This document shows, piece after piece, positions 1 to 8,041 of a stretch of 21,717 nt of DNA. Source of the DNA: Byssothecium circinans (lineage: Eukaryota > Ascomycota > Dothideomycetes > Pleosporales > Massarinaceae); the NCBI GenBank assembly GCA_010015675.1, contig ML977079.1:1-21717 (forward strand), read 5' to 3'. A model generated the notes under the pieces. The model saw only the letters and a program-made list of their open reading frames with translations. It searched no databases and had not been told where the DNA came from. The position numbers and the translations under genes were made by a program. Numbering within the stretch: position 1 is the stretch's first letter; each line of letters begins with the position of its first letter.

Positions 1-32
1 TTTCTGAGGGGTGGCCAGCATCCACGGGTGGC
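1..32 (-). mobile_element. Possible end of a Fot1/pogo-like DNA transposon (remnant)
   Basis: Two copies of GGGTGGC lie at 9-15 and 26-32, exactly 17 bp apart. In inverse orientation the same pair (GCCACCC then GCCATCC, also 17 bp apart, followed by a similar CCAGAA-like stretch) precedes the transposase start at the other end of the window (21445-21468). I infer that the first bases are the subterminal repeats of a related element whose body lies to the left, outside the window, on the minus strand. No terminal inverted repeat or TA duplication can be delimited, and the match is short, so confidence is low. Confidence 0.25.
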
Positions 33-188
33 CAGCTACCCGGTCGGCTAGCTTAGCGGTCATCATTGTGGGGAGCCTTAACGCAAGATCTATCCAACCG
101 GCCATTGCTTCCCGAGGCGCCGTGAATACTTACTTGGGCTTACCTCACCCCACCTTCGGAGTCTATCAATTTGCACGAAACCATCACC

Positions 189-2045
189 ATGTCTTCCAAC
201 TATGGGTCGGACATCGATCCTGACGAAGTCTGCGCTACCGGAGAATCCAATTCAACAGCCACTACCCAATGCGCTCCGGTTGCGCCACGGACAGCCCTGA
301 CGCCACGCGACGCAAACATTCCCACAACACCACCTTCATCAATCGCGCGCATCCAATGCTTCCCTCCATCGAGCTCGCAGAGTGTCCTTCAGAAATACAC
401 TTCCAATACCGACAATAGCAAATCACCCGCTGCATCAGTGTCGACCGCGCCGTGTCGTTTCAATTTCGGACAGCACCGGGAGAAGGCATTTGACGAGGTG
501 CCGGAACACTACATTCGTTGGCTGAAGGAGAAAGAAGTGCCAAAGGATCGAATTGATCTAAGGGATGCGCTTGGAAATGGGAGCGCGAATGGAAGGCGAG
601 GCAGCTTATGACACCATCTTCACAGCCTTGTCCGCGCTCCTCCCAGCCCACGTCTATCTTCACAAACTTTCCATCGTCGCAACCAACACATCCCGATCTA
701 GCGCTCTTCTCGCACCAACGCCATCCGTCGCCGATCCTCCGCTATACAAACTCCCTTCCGCGTTCATGCGGGCAAACGTTGCTCGAGGTTCCTGAGAACT
801 ATATCGAATATCTGCGTGTGGACCAGAATATGGCGCTGATGATGCCAGGTCTTTCTTGCGCACTGCAGCAATTCAACGAGGGGAAACCTTCAACAGTTGC
901 TCCTCCTCCAGGCCGCCAACAGACACAAACCATGCCGCCAAGCTCCGCAGCACCTTCAATGGTCTCCTCTCAAACTCCCAATTGTCAGCCCCAATCATCC
1001 CAATTGCACGCAGAGGGGCCTCGGGCGTATTGATTCGACTTTGGTATACATCATGGCAAGACAATAGCTGGAGTCGCGCCCGACTACATCAATTCCCTTA
1101 AAGACCGGGGAATTGTAGACGGCAAGCCAGATTTGGCCGCTGCTGTTGTTGAGCAAGAGCGCGAGCACCACCTGTGCCAACCGCGAGCCAACTCAACACC
1201 TCGAGTGAACCATGCGAGTATCGAATAACCTTTGGCAAACATAACGGACAGCAGCTGCGCAATGTCCCTCCAACGTACGTGGAATGGTTCAAGTCTTCGA
1301 ATTTAGCCGCCAAAGACTTCTCATTGCGCGCGGCTACAGCGTATTACGAGAAACCCCACAGGCATCTGCCAGCTACCTCCGGGAGTAAGAGCAAAGCAAG
1401 AAAAGCATGTGCACTCCCAACAACGTCTCGCTCGGAAGCGGAAGTACAAGCGATAACCATAGGTTCCAGAAGAACGGCGTTCCACTTCTGATAACGCCTA
1501 GCGAAGCGCAGGAGTACTTCGGGATGAGCCGCAGTGCACGCATCAGCCGTGTTACTATGAGGAACAAGTACGTTACCGTATACTCTCTCAAAGAAGTGTG
1601 CACGTCTACAAAGGACAATTCAGTTTGTAGCGAAATACCTACGAATGCGCTCAAGAGGATCAAGAGGGAGTGCAAAGATTTGGACAAGAGACTGACTTGG
1701 AGGTAAGAAGCTTACGTTTAGGCTCACTGACAGTGTTTCAGCTCAAACCCTTTGCTGGCCAATCCATTACTCTCCAGATGAGCTTCCATGTTACTCGCGA
1801 AGCTTACTCCACTTCCACAACGCCGACATCAAGGGACTCCACGAGGCTTGACGGGTGCCCAAGAAAGTTCTCATAGTGATGCGGTCGACCGGCGCGAGCA
1901 ACGGAAATACCGACATCGCCCGACACATGAGCCGATGGGACCAAGGCGCAGAGGCTCCACCATAATACTACCGCCAAGTCCGGGGTGCATCAAGAGCAGG
2001 TCAGAGTACCACTCTCACGATATTATGACAATTACAGTCGCTTGA
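189..2045 (+). pseudogene. Decayed gene with four DUF3820 / ExoX-C-like FGKHxG repeats
   Basis: Reading starts at ATG 189 (MSSNYGSDIDPDEV, context accATGt) and opens with a Ser/Thr/Pro-rich linker. Four copies of one small domain follow: 453-539 (FNFGQH, EVPEHYIRWL), about 745-831 (LLEVPENYIEYL), 1028-1114 (FDFGIHHGKT, APDYINSL) and 1219-1305 (ITFGKHNGQQL, VPPTYVEWF). The pattern FGKxxGxxxxxVPxxYxxWL matches the fold known as DUF3820 or the exodeoxyribonuclease X C-terminal-like domain, a probable nucleic-acid-associated module. The copies lie in different frames: copy 1 in one, copies 2 and 3 in a second, copy 4 in a third, the tail (1407-1700) back in the first. Stops are at 609-611 and 1031-1033, the latter inside copy 3. 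No GT-AG introns restore the frame between copies. A plausible intron (1703-1741) remains near the 3' end, leading to TGA at 1776. The tail (LITPSEAQEYFG, NKYVTVYSLKEV) vaguely recalls XPA C-terminal helices but is not assigned. The far 3' limit is approximate. Confidence 0.6.
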
Positions 2046-2904
2046 ATACCTGTCTTCGCATTGGTCGATCTCCACCGGCAGAAAGGGAAAACACCAGCAA
2101 CGAGCGCCAGTCACCGGTAGTTACGAAGCCGTGCAACGATCCAGAACCATCCAATCTTAAAGGAACGATTGTATATTCTCTTTTCTGACGGAGAGGATTA
2201 CAAACTTTTTGGCAATCTCAACAAAAGGGAGCACTGATGTTGTGAAAGCGCTGTTTTGCATGGCATCCTCGCTCTGGACGATTCCTGGCTTCTGCCGTAG
2301 TATAGTAGGAGGTTGACATATGTAAGCTGCGCGTAGCCCTTTGTTACCTTTCGGGAAATGCTTGAGCAGTCATGGTAATCCTGTATGTCCGATTATACCC
2401 CCTCACCACCACTGGCGCTGCGTGCAACCTTTTAGAGTCTTGTAAATATAGCCTGAATATGATAGCTATTACTGACATCGTATCGTAACTTCGACTGTAC
2501 ATGGGTGTTACCATAGCAGTGGCGAAAACCGCCGTACTGCGCCGAAAATTGTGCAGCTTACAGTGTAGCTTACAGTGTACCACTGTATCGACAAGGGCAC
2601 AATAGCTGCGCCAGCATTCAATTGTAAACAGCAACTAGATTTCAGCAGTGTTGATTGGGTAATTGAACCAACCGAAATGCTTCTATATGAGTTGCTGTCA
2701 TGGGTCCATGTCAACGAATCCTCTTGTGCTCGGCATCAACCGATCTTCTTCTCCAGACCGGTTTAGCTGATCTCAATACTCGTCGGCACCACGTTCCGTC
2801 CAGGGTGGAAGCTATCTAAAACATACCGCCCTTGCCTTGCAGAAACATATGTGTGCAGGGTTTATGGCTTGCGAGGTAAAAGGACTTGAGAAAGGGGAAC
2901 CCTT
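2046..2904. other. Non-coding interval upstream of the tyrosinase gene
   Basis: I find no convincing gene between the decayed repeat gene and the tyrosinase promoter. The short open frames here lack family motifs, introns or good start contexts. The only local structure is a 12-bp tandem duplication, listed separately. It may hold upstream control sequences of the tyrosinase gene. Confidence 0.5.
2555..2578. repeat. 12-bp perfect tandem duplication
   Basis: The unit AGCTTACAGTGT occurs twice head to tail (2555-2566 and 2567-2578) and is followed by the partial echo ACCACTGTAT. It lies about 0.4 kb upstream of the tyrosinase start. It could be replication slippage or a duplicated protein-binding site; nothing further can be concluded. 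Confidence 0.8.
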
Positions 2905-2910
2905 TATAAA
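2903..2910 (+). promoter_or_regulatory. TATA box of the tyrosinase gene
   Basis: TTTATAAA lies 64-71 bp upstream of the ATG at 2974, a usual distance for a fungal TATA box with a short leader. It is followed by a CT-rich stretch (TCTTCCCTGC, about 2941-2950) that would suit a transcription start region. Confidence 0.55.
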
Positions 2911-2973
2911 GCTGGGGTGCCTCGTCTCAAGTAGTACTCCTCTTCCCTGCAGTGTCAATACTTACAGGTCATC

Positions 2974-4463
2974 ATGGCTGGCAACGCAGTCATTACCGCC
3001 GTCACGGCGTGTTTATGCCTATTCACGGGTAGTGCTTCTGCCTGGCCATTCACCAAGAGGCAAGCGCTCACGATCGAGGACATTCAGAAGTCGGCCCTTG
3101 CCAACGCTTATAAGGTTCTAGATGGCACGCTCGCTGATGGAATAACTCGTACTACTTGCAACAAAAACAACGTCGCCATTCGGAAGGAATAGTGAGTGAT
3201 ATAGATATTGAGGCCAACGTAACACTGATATGTATAGTGGCGATCTGAGCAAGGAGGAGAGACTGGAGTACATTAGAGCCGTCAAGTGTATTCGAAGCAA
3301 GCCGAGCAAGCTCCCTGCTAAGAAGTACCCGGGCGCGAAAACCCGCTACGATGACTTCATCGTCGTGGTAAGTTTCCATGAGACGATCGTGAGCCTTACC
3401 ATATTTGGGATGGAACACTGACAGTCCGTCCCATAGCACATGAATATGACACCGACAGTCCACTCCACCGCCAACTTCATGCACTGGCATCGATACTACA
3501 TCTGGTACACACCTGCTTCCTCCCTCAACACCTCAAATCTAACACAAGCCAGGGCCTACGAAACCGCTCTACAAACCGAGTGCGAATACAAAGGCACCCA
3601 ACCATACTGGAACTGGGGCAAGTACCCTAGTCTCACGACCTCCCCCATCTTCAACGGCGACGAATGGAGTATGGGAGGTAACGGCGATTACGTCAAGCAC
3701 ACCAGTAACCTACTCGGGAAGCCCCTTCCCGCTGGCGAAGGAGGCGGCTGCGTAACCAAAGGCCCCTTCGGCAACCTAACCATCTCCCTCGGCCCCCTAA
3801 TGTGTACGTCTCCCATCCACATCTCTCCCCCTCGCCCCCTAGTTAGCTAACACCCCACTCCCCCAGCGACCATGGACCCCGCCCTCAACATCAAAGCCAA
3901 CCCCCAACGCGACGGCTACGGCGACAACGCGCGCTGTCTGCGCCGCGATGTCAACAACTACTTCGCCACGTCGTCGCTGCGACCCGCCGAGCTCGCCGCG
4001 CACATCACGTCCAACAGCGCCATCGGCAAATTCCAGGACTCGATCCAGAACGACGCAGGCTCCAAGACAGCGATCCATTCCTCGGGCCATTTCAGCATCT
4101 GGGGGGACCCCGGCGGTGATGTTTATGTTAGTCCTGGGGAGCCGGCGTTTTGGCTGCATCATGGCCAGTTGGATAGGCATTGGTGGATGTGGGCGAATTA
4201 TTTGGAGAAGGAGGTTAAAGCGAGGACGGTGATGTATGAAGGTACGTCAATTAATCGCTTTGCTTCGACTCTTTTTTACCCTGAGGTGATGATGATACTG
4301 ACATAGGACAGGTGGCACGAATTGGATGAATCCGAACTCGGCGAGGGGGAAGCCGACGGATGCGCAGTGGTTGGATGTTTTGGCTCCCGCGGGTAAGGAT
4401 GGAGTACCGAGTAATCAGCTGTTTTCGACGACGGCGGGGCCGTTTTGCTATGTTTATCAGTAG
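2974..4463 (+). CDS. Secreted short tyrosinase / catechol oxidase (type-3 copper)
   Basis: Five exons (2974-3191, 3238-3367, 3437-3803, 3867-4241, 4312-4463) give 413 aa. The introns (46, 69, 63 and 70 bp) are GTGAGT/GTAAGT/GTACGT...AG. The protein starts with a signal peptide (hydrophobic core ITAVTACLCLFTG, likely cut after SASA), followed by a Kex2-like KR before QALTIED, so it should be secreted after propeptide removal. CuA ligands are His117, His125 and His134 (spacing 8 and 9, ending MHWHRYY). CuB ligands are His309, His313 and His337 (HSSGH then FWLHHGQLDRHW). The PYWNW motif at 172-176 is typical. No Cys-x-His thioether motif precedes His125, and there is no C-terminal lid domain. 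This fits the short ascomycete tyrosinases related to Aspergillus catechol oxidase, which oxidise o-diphenols and some monophenols or o-aminophenols to quinones. All six ligands, the reading frame and the splice sites are intact despite eroded neighbours. Natural substrate unknown: phenolic detoxification, pigment formation or a metabolite-tailoring step are all possible. Confidence 0.93.
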
Positions 4464-4931
4464 GTGGTGGTGCGTGTGTATGTGATGCGTCTTTGGGGAT
4501 GTGGGGACTTGTTGTCGGTGAGCTTGCAGTCTCTCACTTTGTCAAAGGAAACGGTTCGACCGCTGTCTTGGATGAGAAATCTCTGCTCCGTGAACTTCCA
4601 CACAGAGTTGTAGTCATGAGAAGCTGCGCGGTACACAGTAAATCCTTCTTTGCATTTTCTTTCGATGTAAATGTCATGTATAGACCTCCAGAATCTTTTG
4701 ATGCGCAATGTGTCGTCAGCTAATGCTTTGATGGCCGCAGCGAAGGTAACAGCTACGTCGTCATCAACATATGATGAAGAGCAAAAGCTCGATATGGGTC
4801 GTATCTGAACGAACAAGCCGGGCTCGCATTTGGTTCAGACCATAGGTATTGGACGTTGATCGTTGGGTTAAGGTATTTTATAACAAGTATAACTTATTGT
4901 TAGTTTATCTCAACTTTAAGCTTAAACTTGT
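4464..4931. other. Tyrosinase 3' flank, no supported gene
   Basis: This stretch separates the tyrosinase stop from the convergent gene fragment. A minus-strand open frame (4457-4816) has no ATG, and its reading starts just after a stop. It matches no family I know, so I do not call it. An AT-rich stretch at 4870-4930 may hold polyadenylation signals of both convergent units. Confidence 0.45.
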
Positions 4932-5208
4932 CTACCTCCGTGCGCCTTCCTTATTTTTCGTTCCACTCCCTTGTTTCTTATTGATTCTGGCTTGGGTTTC
5001 TCCTTCCACCCAATCACTATCATCTGTCGACCTAACCTTTGGGGAAGACCACAGCGGCGCATTTCTCTTCTGTTTCTTTGAAGCTGTTGGCTTCGATGCA
5101 CTCTTTGACTTCGGTGCGGGTTTCTTCACCGCCCTTTTAATGGTAGACTGAATGCGGTCTCCAGCCATATCTTCCGGGGTCTCCAGAATCAAAATCTCAT
5201 TTTCGGGC
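4932..5208 (-). pseudogene. Orphan last exon of a lost minus-strand gene (basic, NLS-like C-terminus)
   Basis: On the minus strand a good 3' splice site (ACTGATAATACTGTAG, just above 5208) opens into a frame that runs PENEILILETPEDMAGD, then a long Lys/Ser/Ala/Pro-rich tail with nuclear-localisation-like runs (KRAVKK, KKQKR) and an acidic patch (STDDSDWVEGE), ending at TAG 4932. Such tails are common at the ends of fungal nuclear proteins. No matching upstream exon is found: the sequence beyond runs into the MITE-like element (5284-5434) and then the AT-rich block. I infer a gene truncated by transposon activity. The protein family cannot be named from this tail. A short genuine gene starting at ATG 5168 is less likely. 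Confidence 0.4.
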
Positions 5209-5283
5209 CTACAGTATTATCAGTATGTGGATGTTGTACGGTGACGGTGAAAAGCTAGGGTGGTGATTTAGCAATGCTTAGCC

Positions 5284-5434
5284 CTCGCGGTAGTAAAATT
5301 TCGGGAAATAAGCCAACCATACTCTGCAAAACCCATCTACGGGTAATTCAGTCCTTTATACGTACGCCTAGTTGCTAAGCTCTAGTGGTAACGCGAGTTT
5401 TATAGCTTATTTCCCGAGTTTATCTTTCCGCGAG
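5284..5434. mobile_element. MITE-like element, 151 bp, with 31-bp imperfect terminal inverted repeats
   Basis: The left arm 5284-5314 and right arm 5404-5434 are inverted copies. Both begin CTCGCGG at the outer end and share the perfect 12-mer CGGGAAATAAGC (5302-5313) with GCTTATTTCCCG (5405-5416). About 24 of 31 positions agree. The sequence AGCC flanks both outer ends directly (5280-5283 and 5435-5438) and could be a 4-bp target-site duplication. There is no coding capacity inside, as expected for a non-autonomous element. Superfamily unknown. Confidence 0.55.
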
Positions 5435-5792
5435 AGCCTGCCCGAATGGGTGCCGGAGTTATTGGAGTTACCCCGAAGCTCCCAGTCACCAATCCCTCGC
5501 GCTCAACGAACAACGAGCATGTACATAGCGGACGTAACTACTAGATACTAATATTATATCATTAATAAATATATAACTTAACTTTGTATGCCAAATATAT
5601 ACCTAGTAAACTAATGAGAAGGTAACTACCACGCACGAGAGTACCGTAGCGCGCAACCATGAGTGGGTGAATAGATCTTAAAGCTCAAACGATTTCATGG
5701 ATATATCTCTGAGTAGTATTCTATGTGAGGAAATCTCATATATTGAATCTATCTCAAGATAGTGAGAGGATCTCAGGTGTGATACGGTATCT

Positions 5793-6150
5793 AAGCTCTG
5801 TCAGGGGTCTGATATAATCTCTGAGCTCTGTCACACACAATACTATTTTAAAGGATAGGATAGGATATTAAATGCGTGATATCCTCTTACTATTAGTATT
5901 AATATTGATCATTCTATAGTATTCCTCTATCCTTGGCATCCTTAGATATGCTATAAGGGGGTGAATGTTAACGCTTTGCAGCTCTACTACTTTAAATAAT
6001 GACCGCATTAGTTCTGTATATATATGGGCTATTGACGAGGCTATTCTAGCTATAGATATTATTGTTATATAGCGCTAGAGTGTGTATATACTAGATAATA
6101 GAATGGGAAGCTACTGAGGTTGCTCCTTCCTTACATCCCTGACAGAGCTT
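5793..6150. repeat. Inverted repeat pair inside the AT-rich block
   Basis: AAGCTCTGTCAGGG (5793-5806) recurs as its exact reverse complement at 6137-6150. The 14-bp identity in otherwise degenerate AT-rich DNA suggests the arms of an old foldback or TIR element of about 0.36 kb. A partial direct copy, GAGCTCTGTCAC, lies near 5833. No target duplication can be seen. Confidence 0.55.
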
Positions 6151-6268
6151 TGAGGCTATCTCAGCCCTAACATAGTCTCTAACATAAAGTGTTTGTATAG
6201 TACTATCACACTTACCAATATACATTAAGATTTGGAGTCTATATCAAAGTGTGATTGGAGTGAGTTAC

Positions 6269-6344
6269 CGCTGTACAGCGCCTTTATTACCCCTGTGAAG
6301 CGCGGTACGGTATCTCAACCACGCTTCACGAACAGGATAGGCGC
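6269..6344. repeat. Nested palindromes in the GC-normal island
   Basis: CGCTGTACAGCG (6269-6280) is a perfect 12-bp palindrome. Beside it is a larger imperfect hairpin: GCGCCT (6278-6283) with AGGCGC (6339-6344), enclosing GTGAAGCG (6295-6302) with CGCTTCAC (6322-6329). TCAACCACGC (6315-6324) also pairs with GCGTGGTTGA (6364-6373). These could be transposon termini or a structured leader. Confidence 0.5.
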
Positions 6345-6872
6345 GTGTTTATTTGGGTAGATTGCGTGGTTGAATCCGATCCCTTCATACAGGCTTCGCG
6401 CGGCTCTCTCTCTCTTGTCTTCTCTTTTAGCCAATCTTCCCACGACCCTGCGCATGCGCTTCTCTTGTGTCTACCTCGCTTATCACTAACTCCACAGTAT
6501 ACCATGGTACTCAGAGAAGATACGTGCTACCAGTAGGGGACTCGTAGTAGTAGTTGAAATAGTAGTAATATTACCTCCTTTTTCAATATCGTACTACAAT
6601 CCTTTCACTGTATCAGGAGGTTACAACGAGACACTAGAAGCCGAGACATGATAGAGGCCAGCATGTGTTAAATCCTGACATGATGTTGATCCCACCATGC
6701 TGTTAATGTTATTCTAACTCTAGAATATCTCGAAAGTGCCCTATTTTAACGTTAATATATGTTAAATTAGTATATATGACGTATGCAGGGTGATTTTTGG
6801 TGTTCAATAAACCTTAGCAAAGCTCGGTAGTGAGCGTAGGCAAACAACTAGCTCTAGCCGCAATCACTTTTT

Positions 6873-8028
6873 CTACGTCCATGGACGGAACATGTCTGCA
6901 CCCACTGTTGGCAGGTACATGATACCGCTCTTGAGTGGACTTGCACCCATCACCGTCTGGAACCGTATCTGCAAATAGTATACGAACATGCCCAGACACA
7001 CTGTTCGCTTCTTAAAGAGCTTCGGCGGGAAGGAAGCTTCGTCTCCCAAATGACACTGCCATCCGATGAAAGTACTAAGCATCACCCCAAATCCTACCAT
7101 GAGCCCAATTATAACGGACGAGTCCCAGGGGTATCCGAACCCCGCCTACTAAAGAGCGAGGAGAAGCTCAACTACGGCTCCACTGAACAGGGCGAAACTG
7201 ACCAAGTCCATGCTTCGTAGGCGCGTCACAACGGACCGTTTCTCGTTGATATGTTTTCTCGAGTTCAGGGATAGTAGTACAGTGACCAAGGTGATACCGC
7301 CGATGGGAAGATTGATCCAGAAGCCTACAAAGATACGCATTAGCGTAATCTGAGGCCCAAAATGAGTGTTGTTTACACCGTTTCCAAGACGCATGTTCGG
7401 TGAACGCCGCCCCAATTAGCGGACCCAAGACTGCCGTACTTGTGTACACGCTGACGACCAAGCCCAAATACAGAGGCTGTTGAGGTTTGGGGACGACTGT
7501 AGAGATCACAATCAATGTCCCTCCCAACAGTCCGCTAGCACCGATGCCAGTTACTGCTCTTCCAACGATCAACTTCGCAGATGATTGCGCAACGCCACAA
7601 ATGACGCTCCCAACCAAGAAGATACCAACATAGATCATGAATATGACTTTGTGGGAGAATTCTGCGAAGAAGTTGCCAGTGAGGAGCTGACAGGCGCAAA
7701 TGGCGATGAGAAAGCTGGATCCATACCAGCTCACGTCTTCGAGAGAGTTGAATTCGGTCGTGATCGTCGGTACTGCGGTTGCTACCATGGTGAAGTCCTG
7801 CTGAAATTGGTATCACTTCGAGAAAGTGTGCTATTTACATACCAATCCGACCAAGAGCATGGAGAGACCAAGGCTTGCGATGAGAGCCTGTAACTTCCAT
7901 CCTGAAAGCAAAAATGGCTGATCGTCTGTCGCCGACCTTGCGGTGACATCTTGGCTGCTCGGCTTCACCATGTCTTGTGACGCTCTTGTGACATTGAGTC
8001 TCTCTGATTGTGCGGTTTCTTTCTTCAT
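6873..8028 (-). pseudogene. DHA14-type MFS drug transporter, RIP-inactivated and truncated
   Basis: The start is ATG 8028. Exons 8028-7843, 7800-7377 and from 7324 downward are joined by introns of 42 bp (GTATGT...CAG) and 52 bp (GTAAAC...TAG). A hydrophilic N-terminus of about 44 residues leads into TM1 (LQALIASLGLSMLLVGL), then family hallmarks: TMVATAVPTITTEF, VSWYGSSFLI, LIVGRAVTGIGASG, AVLGPLIGAAFT (antiporter motif C) and SWKRC/FWINLPIGG. The 14-helix drug:H+ antiporter family usually has LALQWGG near TM7, but here two adjacent stops replace the Gln-Trp codons (7146-7151, TAG TAG). The frame continues beyond with GFGYPWDSSVIIGL and GASPLKSGIMYLP. About 13-15 residues are missing between KKRTV and VYYL, which removes most of one helix. 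Reading ends at TAG 6873, with helices of the last third absent. It would have exported drugs or metabolites at the plasma membrane. It now borders the AT-rich block and cannot make a functional 14-helix protein. Confidence 0.85.
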
Positions 8029-8041
8029 GCTGGTACCGCTA

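Larger units (their letters stand above)
5435..6850. mobile_element. AT-rich block of degenerate repeats (probable RIP-eroded transposon relics)
   Basis: No protein-coding gene is visible. Composition falls sharply: for instance 14 of 60 bases are G or C in 5521-5580 and 18 of 60 in 5881-5940. Runs such as ATATTATATCATTAATAAAT dominate, as in repeats eroded by RIP (C to T at CpA). Short words recur (AGCTCTGTCA at 5794, again near 5834, and inverted at 6141). An island of ordinary composition at about 6260-6540 carries palindromes, a CT-rich tract (about 6404-6424), a CCAAT motif and an ATG followed by only ten codons. It looks like the promoter or leader of a vanished element. The stretch 6590-6660 (TGTATCAGGAGG then ACAACGAGACACTAGAAGCC) has the feel of a copia-type primer-binding region, but I cannot prove this. 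Confidence 0.5.

Noticed and set aside
3839..4180. Minus-strand 113-codon open frame
   Set aside because: It is antisense to tyrosinase exon 4, whose copper ligands and splice sites are clear.
4242..4306. Tyrosinase intron 4 ending at the nearer acceptor (ACATAG, 4306)
   Set aside because: It gives GQVARI and a wrong downstream frame. The acceptor at 4311 gives GGTNWMNPNS and the proper end PFCYVYQ.
4457..4816. Minus-strand open frame of 119 codons converging on the tyrosinase
   Set aside because: It has a protein-like reading but no ATG, no acceptor site at its head and no known motif. It overlaps the expected tyrosinase 3' UTR.
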